Below are positions 34,816 to 42,270 of a stretch of DNA of 64,000 nt, piece after piece. The notes under the pieces were generated by a model. The model searched no databases, had not been told where the DNA came from, and worked only from the letters and a program-made list of their open reading frames with translations. The translations under genes were made by a program, and so were the position numbers. How positions within the stretch are numbered: position 1 is the stretch's first letter; every line of letters begins with the position of its first letter. Origin of the DNA: Enterococcus sp. ZJ1622 (GTDB lineage: Bacteria; Bacillota; Bacilli; Lactobacillales; Enterococcaceae); NCBI RefSeq assembly GCF_011038845.1, contig NZ_JAAKDW010000005.1, positions 1-64,000 on the forward strand, read 5' to 3'.

Positions 34816-35859
34816 TCATGATTCTGACAAATCAAGCAAACGGTAGTAATCAGCAAGCTTAGCTGCTAATTCTCTTCGATAGACATCGACTAATCCGAAC
34901 ATCCTGGAATACGGCATGCTTGTTGGCCCCAACAAAGCTATTGTACCTCTTCCATGCCCATCGATCTCGTAACTTGCTTGGATCATACTCATGTTCTGCA
35001 ATAAATCATTACCTAATTCAGCACCGATCTTGATGTGGATATTGCTATCCACTGGAGCGATCATTTGAGTGAGTCCATTTGAATCTTTCATAAAAGAAAA
35101 CATAGACTTGAACTGATCAAGGTCTTGACGGGGCTCATAATCCAAAAGATTCATCTGACCACTGACATAAACCTTTTCCTCAAACACATGACCCAAGACG
35201 GCGTCGAAAAGATCAGACATCCCTTCTGTGGTCTGGAAATATTTATGCAGGATCATCGGAATCTCCGTACGCAGTTTGTGATATACCGTCATCAGAGGAT
35301 CTCCGACTAAACGGTCATTCACAATCTGTACCATTTTTTCGATTTCCTGACTCCCCATATTTTCTGGGAGAGTGAATACTTGGCTTTCCACGTTTCCCAT
35401 ATCAGTCACAACAATCGCGATGATTTGACGATTATTCAATGGAACGACTCGAAAACCAGTCAAACGGCGGTCTTTTACTTCTGGTCCCAATGAAAACGTC
35501 GTGTAACTTGTCAGCTCAGATAAGATCTCAGCAGATTGTTTGATAATCTCATTGATCTCATGGAACTCTTTGCCTAAAGACTGACGGATCAATAGCAGAT
35601 CATCTTCTGTCACACGAGCTGGTCTCAACAAATGGTCCACATAATAACGATAGCCGGAAGCAGATGGAATCCGTCCCGAAGAAGAATGTGTCTTAAGCAA
35701 GAGACCCTCATCTTCTAGAGCTTTCATATCATTGCGGATCGTCGCTGAGCTAGCCTCGACTCCCTCAGACATCAATGTTTTGGAACCAACGGGCACGCCA
35801 CTACTCGTATAGTTTTGGATGATCAGACGCAAAATGTCGTTTTGTCGCTTTGTTAACAT
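34816..35859 (-). CDS. hrcA: Heat-inducible transcription repressor HrcA
   Basis: A 347-residue repressor that binds CIRCE operators and is kept active by GroEL. The N-terminal winged helix reads LTKRQNDILRLIIQNY and SSATIRNDMKALEDEGLL; the GAF-like domain follows. ATG 35859 is preferred over the GTG at 35868 because the AGAGGTGAGG site lies right before it and the length fits. Two CIRCE boxes lie just upstream, so the operon is autoregulated. Confidence 0.96.
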   Translation of the reverse strand: MLTKRQNDILRLIIQNYTSSGVPVGSKTLMSEGVEASSATIRNDMKALEDEGLLLKTHSSSGRIPSASGYRYYVDHLLRPARVTEDDLLLIRQSLGKEFHEINEIIKQSAEILSELTSYTTFSLGPEVKDRRLTGFRVVPLNNRQIIAIVVTDMGNVESQVFTLPENMGSQEIEKMVQIVNDRLVGDPLMTVYHKLRTEIPMILHKYFQTTEGMSDLFDAVLGHVFEEKVYVSGQMNLLDYEPRQDLDQFKSMFSFMKDSNGLTQMIAPVDSNIHIKIGAELGNDLLQNMSMIQASYEIDGHGRGTIALLGPTSMPYSRMFGLVDVYRRELAAKLADYYRLLDLSES

Positions 35860-35874
35860 CTTCCTCACCTCTCA

Positions 35875-35901
35875 TTAGCACTCATATATTCTAAGTGCTA
35901 A
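35875..35901. promoter_or_regulatory. CIRCE operator, proximal copy
   Basis: TTAGCACTC, nine bases, then AAGTGCTAA, which is one mismatch from the consensus GAGTGCTAA. It lies 16 bases before the hrcA start and is a binding site for HrcA. Confidence 0.9.
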
Positions 35902-35957
35902 TCCACTTATAAATATAGCAAGAAGCCCTTTTCCTGTCAAGAGAAAGAGCTCATTTT

Positions 35958-35984
35958 TTAGCACTCTAATGAAGAGAGTGCTAA
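35958..35984. promoter_or_regulatory. CIRCE operator, distal copy (perfect)
   Basis: TTAGCACTC, nine bases, GAGTGCTAA: an exact CIRCE inverted repeat, 83 bases from the proximal copy. The pair would flank or overlap the hrcA promoter. Confidence 0.95.
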
Positions 35985-36093
35985 TTTTTTCAGTTGTGTT
36001 AAAAAGGCGCCAATACAGGGTTTATGTTGTGTTTGTTATCTCTTTGCTTTGATTCGTTATTTAAAATTACACAAAATTTAATTTTTCATTTCT

Positions 36094-37263
36094 CTATTTT
36101 TCTCCAAGTAAAAAGCGTTCAAAAACATTGTTTCCTAAAAAAGTGCCTTTTTGCGTTAGATATATCCGATCTGTCTCGTTTATCAGTAATCCTTCTTGTT
36201 CCAATTCATCTAGTACCGGCTGATAAAGTGATTCGATAGTCTGGTTGTATCTTTCATAAAAATGCTGTTTCGCAATACCTGATTTTTTGCGCAGCCCAAG
36301 AAACATCTCTTCTTCGATTTGATTGCTTCGAGAAAGTTTTTCTTGTTCCAAAACAGGAAGATCTCCTTCACGTAACGGACGCAAATAATGCTGGATAGGC
36401 CCCTTGTTACGATAACGCGTATTTCCGAGGTAGCCGCTTGCGCCTGCGCCAAATCCAAAATAATGATCATTGTTCCAATACATTAAATTATGCTGCGATT
36501 CGTGACCTGTCAAACCGAAATTACTGATTTCATACTGGTGGCGCCCATGTTTTTCCATTGCTTCAATCGTTTCTTCAAACATTCTGGTCTCCGTTTCCTG
36601 ATCAGGAAGTTCCAGGTGTCCTTGTCGTACCCAGTTCATGAACATGGTTTTGTTCTCTAAGATCAAGGAATACAGAGAATAATGCGGTAAATCAAGAGCT
36701 AAGGCTTTTTCCAACGTATCACGATAACCTTCTAGCGTCTGCCCTGGCAGTGCATAGATCAAATCGATACTGACATTTGAAAAATTCTCAGCTGACAAAA
36801 AATCCATCGTTTGATAGACGTCTTCTGCCGTATGCTTGCGACCGATTTTTTTCAGCAACCGATTGTCAAAGGTTTGGACTCCCATGGATAGACGATTGAC
36901 TCCGTAATTTTTCATCACTTGCAGTTTTTCACGAGTCAAGTCTCCAGGGTTCGCTTCTACCGTAAATTCTTTTCCCTCCTGAAAAGGTAAGATTTCTCTA
37001 GCTCCAGATAACAATCGATCCAATTGTTTTGCCGACAATGAAGTGGGCGTTCCGCCACCTACATATAATGTTTCCAACTGAGCCACTTGGTGCTTTTGTA
37101 CCATGATCTCCATTTCTTTCAGCAGCATCTCGACATATTCATCTACTGGCTGACCCTCTAAAAATACTTTATTGAAGTCACAGTAATAGCAGATATGCTC
37201 GCAAAATGGGATATGGATGTACGCAGAAACCTTGTTTTCTGCGGGATTTATTGTTTCTATCAT
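36094..37263 (-). CDS. hemW: Heme chaperone HemW (radical SAM, coproporphyrinogen dehydrogenase-like)
   Basis: A 389-residue radical SAM protein. The cluster motif CEHICYYCDF (Cys at about 20, 24 and 27) is in the CxxxCxxC form, and the GGGTPTSL motif follows near 70. The C-terminal HemW domain includes FGFGAGASGYL. Because the lineage lacks full heme synthesis, the family assignment to the heme chaperone HemW is preferred over HemN. It lies upstream of hrcA, as in many Bacilli; the spacing to the CIRCE boxes argues for separate control. AAGGAG lies 11 bases before ATG 37263. Confidence 0.9.
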   Translation of the reverse strand: MIETINPAENKVSAYIHIPFCEHICYYCDFNKVFLEGQPVDEYVEMLLKEMEIMVQKHQVAQLETLYVGGGTPTSLSAKQLDRLLSGAREILPFQEGKEFTVEANPGDLTREKLQVMKNYGVNRLSMGVQTFDNRLLKKIGRKHTAEDVYQTMDFLSAENFSNVSIDLIYALPGQTLEGYRDTLEKALALDLPHYSLYSLILENKTMFMNWVRQGHLELPDQETETRMFEETIEAMEKHGRHQYEISNFGLTGHESQHNLMYWNNDHYFGFGAGASGYLGNTRYRNKGPIQHYLRPLREGDLPVLEQEKLSRSNQIEEEMFLGLRKKSGIAKQHFYERYNQTIESLYQPVLDELEQEGLLINETDRIYLTQKGTFLGNNVFERFLLGEK

Positions 37264-37282
37264 TGAAATTCTTTCTCCTTAC

Positions 37283-37308
37283 GTCGAAAAGTCGTACCTG
37301 TTTTCGAC
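37283..37308. promoter_or_regulatory. Inverted repeat in the hemW leader
   Basis: GTCGAAAA and TTTTCGAC flank ten bases, ending 20 bases upstream of the hemW start codon and next to its ribosome site. It could be an operator or a translational hairpin. Confidence 0.4.
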
Positions 37309-37473
37309 CTTCTTTAAACGGTGTTCACAAAGCTGACCTTCGGCATTAAGTCAAAATCTGCAAAAATATGAAAAGCTATTTTCACAGATTCCTCCTTAAG
37401 TGCTCAGGTCACAACGCTTTGCTTACAACCTCTCATATACGCATACTAACCGTATTTGTCGAACAAATCCACT

Positions 37474-37500
37474 AAAAAATCCAAGAATCGACTTCTTGGA
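37474..37500 (-). terminator. Orphan terminator at the edge of the accessory block
   Basis: On the minus strand TCCAAGAA pairs with TTCTTGGA around five bases and TTTTTT follows. No minus-strand gene is recognised just upstream, so it may be left from a deleted gene. The rest of 37309-37726 holds no recognisable gene. Confidence 0.6.
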
Positions 37501-37726
37501 CTACTTTTTCCTTCACTGAACTGGTTACCTGGTTGTAAATATCTTCCTTTTACTATTCCGACAAATCATTTGAAATTAATTTATCTAGATTTTATAAAGT
37601 GTTTAGAACAGGAATTTATTTTCTTCTCGTGAATGCTTTTTTAATTCAGATTTCTATGAATTATTTTCAGTTAATGCAATCAAAGATACTAAATTTCTCA
37701 TTTTTAGTAATCGATTGGAGGTTTAC

Positions 37727-37828
37727 ATGGTAGAGTTTGAAAAAGGTTTTGCCATGCGCCAATCTAAGGATTTAGCAAAGGGATTAGGCATATTCTTAGG
37801 ACAACGCACAAAAGAACTCAATACTTGA
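37727..37828 (+). CDS. Small ORF, 33 residues, unknown
   Basis: ATG 37727 follows a TTGGAGG site by six bases and opens a 33-codon frame starting MVEFEKGFAMRQSKD and ending in TGA 37828. The peptide is charged, amphipathic and has no membrane segment. I do not recognise it. The good ribosome site argues for translation; it may equally be the start of a gene truncated by deletion. The opposite-strand frame here has no ribosome site. Confidence 0.4.
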   Translation: MVEFEKGFAMRQSKDLAKGLGIFLGQRTKELNT

Positions 37829-37901
37829 TATTTCAGCATCGTCTCTGGAACCAATTGATTTAACGATTTTAACAGTCGATCCATATAAAAAATGCATGAT
37901 A

Positions 37902-38046
37902 ACCTCCACTTTATAAAGATACTCTTGAGGAGCCTCAAACATTTTTTGATATGAAATTTAGAAGATACTTAACTGTCAAAGAACTTCAAGCAAATGTTGG
38001 TGCCAGCATCATCATAGCGAATGATTGCGCACTTCCTATGCTCTAA
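37902..38046 (+). pseudogene. Possible gene fragment, unknown family
   Basis: An open frame that becomes protein-like from about 37902 (KDTLEEPQTFFDMKFRR, YLTVKELQANVGAS) and ends at TAA 38046. The internal ATG 37951 has no ribosome site at a useful distance, so this looks like the 3' end of a lost gene rather than an independent ORF. Family unknown. Confidence 0.3.
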
Positions 38047-38064
38047 GAATGTGATATAAAAAAT

Positions 38065-38226
38065 TTATTTATCCAACCCCACTAATTTACGTTGCTTCCT
38101 ATTTGCTTCATCTGCTACGTACTTCATTACTGTTTTAAATTCTTTCGCTGAGGCATTTTCTGATAAATCAGCGACACTTTTATTATACTTTTTTACGATT
38201 TGTTGTACTTGTTCTTTCTCAGTCAT
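38065..38226 (-). CDS. Small charged helical protein, 53 residues, unknown
   Basis: ATG 38226 has a CGGAGGAA site six bases upstream and gives 53 residues starting MTEKEQVQQIVKKYNKSVAD and ending in LVGLDK. The sequence is hydrophilic, probably all helical, and lacks Cys and membrane segments. It is not a family I can name. Codon use and ribosome site look like those of a real gene. A 28-codon hydrophobic ORF (38293-38379) lies just upstream on the same strand and could be co-transcribed. Confidence 0.6.
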   Translation of the reverse strand: MTEKEQVQQIVKKYNKSVADLSENASAKEFKTVMKYVADEANRKQRKLVGLDK

Positions 38227-38292
38227 GTAATTCCTCCGATATTTTTTTGAATGAATGCAAGGATATTTTTTAAAAACACACTAAAATGAAAC

Positions 38293-38379
38293 TTATGGCA
38301 AGAAACACAAAACCCCAAAAAACAAATAGCTTATCTTTTTTAAATATGTTTCTGCCTTTATATAATCCGTCCTTGACAT
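38293..38379 (-). CDS. Possible hydrophobic 28-residue peptide
   Basis: ATG 38379 is preceded by TAGGA at five to six bases and gives 28 residues: a polar start (MSRTDYIKAETYLKK) and a hydrophobic end (ISYLFFGVLCFLP). It is 66 bases upstream of the 53-residue ORF on the same strand. A small membrane peptide is possible, but the short length means chance is a real alternative. Confidence 0.25.
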   Translation of the reverse strand: MSRTDYIKAETYLKKISYLFFGVLCFLP

Positions 38380-38560
38380 TTTTTTCCTACATTCAAATGA
38401 ACAATTGTTTTTACTTTCAAGAGAAAACGTGTGCCATTGATAAAACAGCACATACTCAATACTCCTAGTAGTACTCTACCTACAAAATTCAATTCTTCTC
38501 CTATTACCACTTATAGCTCCTCTAACATTGGAATTCTTTCTCCTAAACAACTTCTCAACA

Positions 38561-38640
38561 TTTTCCCCATAAAAAATCTAGTTAAATCTCTCACTTCAAG
38601 AGTTTTAACTAGATTCCAATTATTATTTTTTTGTAAAAAT
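38561..38640. repeat. Dispersed hairpin repeat, copy A
   Basis: AATCTAGTTAAA (38575-38586) pairs with TTTTAACTAGATT (38603-38615), forming a long stem. The stem and its flanks (ttttccccataaaaaa before, ccaattatt after) are closely matched by a second copy at 41141-41220. This copy lies just past the relE stop and could work as the terminator of the toxin-antitoxin operon. The rest of 38380-38560 holds no gene I can support. Confidence 0.7.
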
Positions 38641-38650
38641 AAATAGTCTC

Positions 38651-38917
38651 TTAATCATAGACATTTCTTCGGTGTCCCACTTGAATAGCGATAACAACCA
38701 TTTGATTATCTTCTATCTCTACCAACACACGATATTTGCCAATTCGATAACGCCATTGTCCTGAACGATTAGCGGTCAATCCTTTGCCGAATTTTCTCGG
38801 ATCGTCAATACCATCAATATGTTGATACAGCCATCGAACAATCAGCGTCGCTTGATGCTTGTCCATTTTACGAAGTTGTTTCTGAATTTCAGGCGTGAAT
38901 TCTAAACGGTAGGTCAT
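38651..38917 (-). CDS. relE: RelE/ParE-type toxin
   Basis: An 88-residue protein of the RelE/ParE superfamily, starting MTYRLEFTPEIQKQLRKMDK and including the typical LTANRSGQWRYRIGKYRVLVEI core and a C-terminal VGHRRNVYD segment with the usual basic and aromatic residues. In this family the toxin cleaves mRNA on the ribosome. The four-base overlap with the upstream antitoxin gene (ATGA) shows coupled translation. The hairpin repeat just after the stop probably ends the operon. Confidence 0.9.
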   Translation of the reverse strand: MTYRLEFTPEIQKQLRKMDKHQATLIVRWLYQHIDGIDDPRKFGKGLTANRSGQWRYRIGKYRVLVEIEDNQMVVIAIQVGHRRNVYD

Positions 38918-39144
38918 TCCAGCCCTCCAAATTCATGAAGGATTTCTTCCATGGATACTGTTGTTTTTCCACTTTCTACCCAATGTTTATGGGCAATTTC
39001 AGCCGTTTGACGATCGTATTCATCTTCTAGTTGTTCCATCGAATAGGTTTTTAGAAGCTCAGATAAAGTAATCCCATAAAATTCCGCCATATAAGAAAGC
39101 CATTCTTTTTCGGCATCACTCACACGAACCGTAATCATAGCCAT
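38914..39144 (-). CDS. relB: RelB-type antitoxin (ribbon-helix-helix)
   Basis: A 76-residue protein whose N-terminus MAMITVRVSDAEKEWL is a ribbon-helix-helix DNA-binding fold; the C-terminal half (TTVSMEEILHEFGGLE) would bind and block the toxin. It is the first gene of the pair and has its own strong promoter with an operator palindrome, so autorepression by the antitoxin or the complex is expected. Confidence 0.88.
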   Translation of the reverse strand: MAMITVRVSDAEKEWLSYMAEFYGITLSELLKTYSMEQLEDEYDRQTAEIAHKHWVESGKTTVSMEEILHEFGGLE

Positions 39145-39156
39145 ATTATCGCCCCC

Positions 39157-39196
39157 TTTTGTATCACATTGTAATACAAAAGGGACAAGATGTCAA
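39157..39196 (-). promoter_or_regulatory. Promoter and operator of relBE
   Basis: On the minus strand TTGACA (39196-39191) and TACAAT (39173-39168) are separated by 17 bases. The inverted repeat TTTTGTAT / ATACAAAA (39157-39164 and 39174-39181) overlaps the -10 box, the expected site for RelB repression. Confidence 0.8.
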
Positions 39197-39216
39197 TTTT
39201 GTATGATGTACTGAGC

Positions 39217-39510
39217 TTATTTTGAGATCTTTCCATTTTTTAACCAATAAAAAATGGAGGAAAATACTAAAACAGCTCCTACGAATACACCTGTCCATGA
39301 TCCCATACTCCTCGTTTTCGGCAAGGTCGGTTGTTTTTTGGGCGTCTTTTCTTTTGGTTGTTCGGGCGTGTTGAAGCTGACGGTTTGTTCTTTGCTGGTA
39401 AAATCATCTTCTCGAGTGGCTTCATTGAGTTGGGCTTCTTCGCAATAGAGAACGTGTACAGCGGTCTATCGGTCTTCGTATTTTTGTGCTCGACCCGACC
39501 TCATAAAAAT
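39217..39510 (-). pseudogene. 3' remnant of an LPxTG cell-wall surface protein
   Basis: Reading the minus strand toward 39217, the frame encodes a sortase sorting signal: a Lys/Pro-rich segment (PKEKTPKKQPT), LPKTRS, then a hydrophobic helix (WTGVFVGAVLVFSSIFYWL) and the positive tail KNGKISK. The motif is LPKTR rather than LPxTG, so anchoring is probably lost. Upstream, the protein-like sequence (KNTKTDRPLYTFSIAKK) is in another frame, showing a frameshift near 39440, and TAG interrupts the anchor frame. No N-terminal part or signal peptide remains. It overlaps the stop region of the metalloprotease-like gene. Confidence 0.75.
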
Positions 39511-39529
39511 CCATTATACGGACTCTATT

Positions 39530-40927
39530 TTATCGATGACTATCCACATTCTGAATTCTTTCTAAGCTTTGATTGGGCTTTGTTCCACTCGCAGATTGGC
39601 TTCTTTCTTTTCCTATAACTATAGCATCCGATAGCCGCATCTTTTCAGTTTCATTCTTTATATCTGGCAGTTTCCCCTCTACTTTCCTTTCTGTTTTTGT
39701 TATATCCTGTTCTTGTGTTCTTCGTACACGTGGTCGTTCATCAATGGCCCTTCCTTGAGAAAGGTCTCTGATGATCGTCATTACCAGTTCCGCATCTTCT
39801 ATCAGAAGATTCGCCCGCAGCATGTGGTCAGAGGATAATGCATCCTTCACTGCTTTATTTGATAATTGCGGTAGATTCTGTTGTTGTGCTAGTCGATTTA
39901 CGAAATCTTTGAAACTTAAAGAACCAGCTATTTTATGAAATTCTGTATGGCGGTCGTTTAATAGATCCTTTCCGCTCAAGGCATAGCCACTTGGAGGTTT
40001 ACTGTAAAACAACAGATCCACTGTACCTGAGCTAAGATGTGTCGTTTCATGGATGATCGCTTCAGCTACAGGTGTTTTTAATTCCTCTCCTGGTCGTACA
40101 TGGGGATCGAAATGAAATGTGTCTGCCAAAAACACGATTCTACATTGTGGATCTACTGTCTTTACGAATGCATTCGGCATATCCGAGTTTATCAACTGTG
40201 TCACATACGATTTTGATTCCTGATCCCAAATCAACTCCTTAGATGCGATCCAAACATTTTCAAAACCAATCTCTACAGTTTGCTGGAGAAGCTGTTCTCC
40301 ATTTTCTGCTATTGAATGGAGTCTTGTATTTATCTCTTTTAATATCTGCTCTTGATTAGGGGCTTTTTCCAATTCGAACATTTGGATCAGGTATCGACCT
40401 TCGTTGGTGCGGGAAATCGCTTCTTTTGTTGATAAGTTCTGGCATTGGTTTTTCATACGCGAGAACATGTCTCTCGCATTTTCAAATCCCTGTGCGAGTT
40501 CTACTTGGAATGGTTTGATATAATCTGGTGTATTTCTCGTATCGAGACCAGCAAATACTCGAAAGTCACGTCTAGGATGCATGCACAGATATTCTTTGAT
40601 CCATCCTCTAATCTCATCTCTCAATAGACTCTCGTCATCTAACACTTCGACTGGTTTAATAGGGATAAAGGCCGATAAATCTTCAGGTTTTACTGAAACA
40701 TCTTCTGTTCTTGTGAAGGTATTCGATGAAGTTTTTTGAACTTTTCTGATCCTATTCCACTTTTCAGATCTGTCTGTAGATTGAGGAAGCGGATCATGGA
40801 TTCGTTTTCTAGCGCTCGGTTGCATAACTGTTTGTCTATTCTCACCTGCAGTCAGTTTTCCCTGAATATTGTCATTTGTTTTATAATTGGATGGACTATT
40901 CATTTCTCTACCGTTTTCTCTTGGCAT
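39530..40927 (-). CDS. Putative zinc metalloprotease with aspzincin-like (M35-type) motif
   Basis: A 465-residue protein with no signal peptide or membrane segment. Residues 1-80 are Arg/Ser/Asn-rich and probably disordered. The central domain includes HETTH at 293-297 followed at once by SSGTVDLLFY (299-308). HExxH plus GTxDxxY is the signature of the aspzincin group (deuterolysin/M35 and related toxin-like proteases), where two His and the Asp bind zinc and Glu is catalytic. The last 75 residues are charged and disordered. ATG 40927 follows AAAGGAG at eight bases. It stands alone. An effector or intracellular protease role is possible but unproven. Confidence 0.6.
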   Translation of the reverse strand: MPRENGREMNSPSNYKTNDNIQGKLTAGENRQTVMQPSARKRIHDPLPQSTDRSEKWNRIRKVQKTSSNTFTRTEDVSVKPEDLSAFIPIKPVEVLDDESLLRDEIRGWIKEYLCMHPRRDFRVFAGLDTRNTPDYIKPFQVELAQGFENARDMFSRMKNQCQNLSTKEAISRTNEGRYLIQMFELEKAPNQEQILKEINTRLHSIAENGEQLLQQTVEIGFENVWIASKELIWDQESKSYVTQLINSDMPNAFVKTVDPQCRIVFLADTFHFDPHVRPGEELKTPVAEAIIHETTHLSSGTVDLLFYSKPPSGYALSGKDLLNDRHTEFHKIAGSLSFKDFVNRLAQQQNLPQLSNKAVKDALSSDHMLRANLLIEDAELVMTIIRDLSQGRAIDERPRVRRTQEQDITKTERKVEGKLPDIKNETEKMRLSDAIVIGKERSQSASGTKPNQSLERIQNVDSHR

Positions 40928-41140
40928 TTCTTTTACTCCTTTATTTATGGTTGGTCACATTCATCGATGAGTAAAACTCCTGTAGATGTTTTTCATCCAT
41001 TACTTCGTTTTCACCTTATGTTAGTAATTATTTAAACATATTTCGAGAATGGATATTCCTTTTAACCGAACTTTTTTTCTTATCCAGAGAAAAAAATGGT
41101 GCTGGATTGTCTTAGTTGTTATTTTTGAATATCGTCCTAT

Positions 41141-41220
41141 TTTCTCATAAAAAAATCTAGTCAAATCGCTCAATTTAGAGATTTAACTAGATTTCAGTTA
41201 TTTTTGTTTCTTAAGAAATA
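41141..41220. repeat. Dispersed hairpin repeat, copy B
   Basis: AAATCTAGTCAAATC (41153-41167) pairs with GATTTAACTAGATTT (41180-41194). The block matches copy A at 38561-38640 over roughly 60-70 bases, including the flanks. It lies between the metalloprotease-like gene and the end of the YbaK-type gene and could end transcripts of the latter. The rest of the gap 40928-41300 contains no gene I can support. Confidence 0.7.
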
Positions 41221-41300
41221 GCATGGTTAAAAAAGAAATTACCTGTTCATTCTATAAATACATCCATAAAAAAAGGCGAGATTTTTGAGTTTATTTGATT

Positions 41301-41768
41301 TTATGTTGATACTAGAAACACCGGCACAGCCAATAATCGAAGGATCTTCTCCAGATCCGCCGTTTTCACGACCATCGTCTGATCTGGTCGTCCCGGTGCA
41401 AAGACTAGTTTTTCTTCTTCAAGTAATGCTCTGTCGATGAGGATCGGGATCGTTACTTCATAACCGAATGGAGAAACTGCGCCTTTTTTCTGTCCGGTTT
41501 CTTCTTCCATCTCCTTTGAGGGGACGACGGAAAGACGCTTGCCTGTCAATTGATTCAAGATTTTGAAATCCGTTTGTTTCGTGGTGAACGTAAGATATAC
41601 GTAATGATCCCCTTTCTTGTCTTTTAAATATAGGCTCTTTGTCTCTGTACCGGAAAATCCTTGTTCCTTCTTGACTACTAAAGCGTCTTCATTTGTATAG
41701 ATTGAATGGTGGTGATACAGTTCAAAATACAATCCCGCTTGAGTAAATTTTTCTTCTAAATCGAGCAT
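41301..41768 (-). CDS. YbaK/ProX-type aminoacyl-tRNA deacylase domain protein
   Basis: A 155-residue protein of the YbaK/prolyl-tRNA editing family. Typical signs are YTNEDALVVKKEQGFSGTETKSLYLK near residues 25-50 (the lysine-rich strand of the fold), and the GAVSPFGYEV loop (about 95-104). Free-standing members hydrolyse mischarged tRNA such as Ala- or Cys-tRNAPro. It is monocistronic. It need not belong to the accessory block around it, since such genes are common in the genus. Confidence 0.85.
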   Translation of the reverse strand: MLDLEEKFTQAGLYFELYHHHSIYTNEDALVVKKEQGFSGTETKSLYLKDKKGDHYVYLTFTTKQTDFKILNQLTGKRLSVVPSKEMEEETGQKKGAVSPFGYEVTIPILIDRALLEEEKLVFAPGRPDQTMVVKTADLEKILRLLAVPVFLVST

Positions 41769-41889
41769 GATCGATCCCTCTTTTCCACTCAGCTGTTTTT
41801 TCGTAGTTTACCACTTATATGTTGTATTTACAACGTTTCGCCATATCCAGTTTTTTATTTGCTATGTTTGGTAATGCAAAGGTAAAGGT

Positions 41890-42050
41890 ATGATTCCGGA
41901 TTCTCATCAGATACTTCTACCAGATAACGAGAAACAGATCAATAGGATGATTCAAAACCAAACAGCTTTAGGCTTTTCTTCCTGCTTCCACTAGGTACAG
42001 GATTATTAGGTGACGTACTCAAGAAGGCTGAGCAGTCAAGAGCTACTTGA
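41890..42050 (+). pseudogene. Frameshifted small gene, unknown
   Basis: ATG 41890 after an AAAGG site opens MIPDSHQILLPDNEKQ... which breaks at TAG about 41991-41993. A +1/-1 shift near 41970 instead yields a coherent C-terminus (LFFLLPLGTGLLGDVLKKAEQ) ending in TGA 42050. Together these look like one ~52-residue gene broken by a frameshift. Family unknown. Confidence 0.35.
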
Positions 42051-42270
42051 TTGCTTCTTCTTGCATTTTTTTGTACGGTCCAGCACATCGGCTGACAGCT
42101 TTCACTTGAACGTTCAGCAATAACTCTTGAATGAGTAAATCAGCTGATTTCTGACGCTTTAAGCTACTTGCACCAACTTCTCTTGTAAAAGTCTTGTTTC
42201 CAAGGTTCTCGTCAGAGACGGTTATTTTGAGGTTTCCAAGGTTTGAGCCAGTTTCTCACACTGCTTCTCC
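42044..42270 (-). pseudogene. Possible decayed coding sequence, unknown
   Basis: The minus strand is open for about 70 codons, ending with TAG at 42044-42046, and reads like protein (LKRQKSADLLIQELLLNVQVK near its end) but has no start codon. Just upstream a different frame is protein-like (VVSKGQKNPSKEKQCEKLAQTLE) and stops at TAA. A 12-base direct repeat AACCTTGGAAAC occurs twice in it. This fits a gene broken by frameshifts. The remainder of 41769-42552 contains no intact gene and has a base composition less AT-rich than its surroundings. Confidence 0.35.

Noticed and set aside
36094-37263. Including hemW (radical SAM) in the RiPP locus
   Set aside because: It is a core gene next to hrcA, with HemW-type motifs and no SPASM domain.
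37723-37938. 71-codon minus-strand frame
   Set aside because: No ribosome site; it lies opposite the small plus-strand ORF that has one.
38286-38646. Two plus-strand frames of 60 and 71 codons
   Set aside because: Low-complexity Ser/Thr/Asn/Phe composition typical of AT-rich noncoding DNA, no ribosome sites, and overlap with the hairpin repeat.
39254-39448. Plus-strand frames of 64 and 95 codons at 39.25-39.62 kb
   Set aside because: They are the complement of the LPxTG sorting-signal remnant, which is the recognisable protein on the minus strand.
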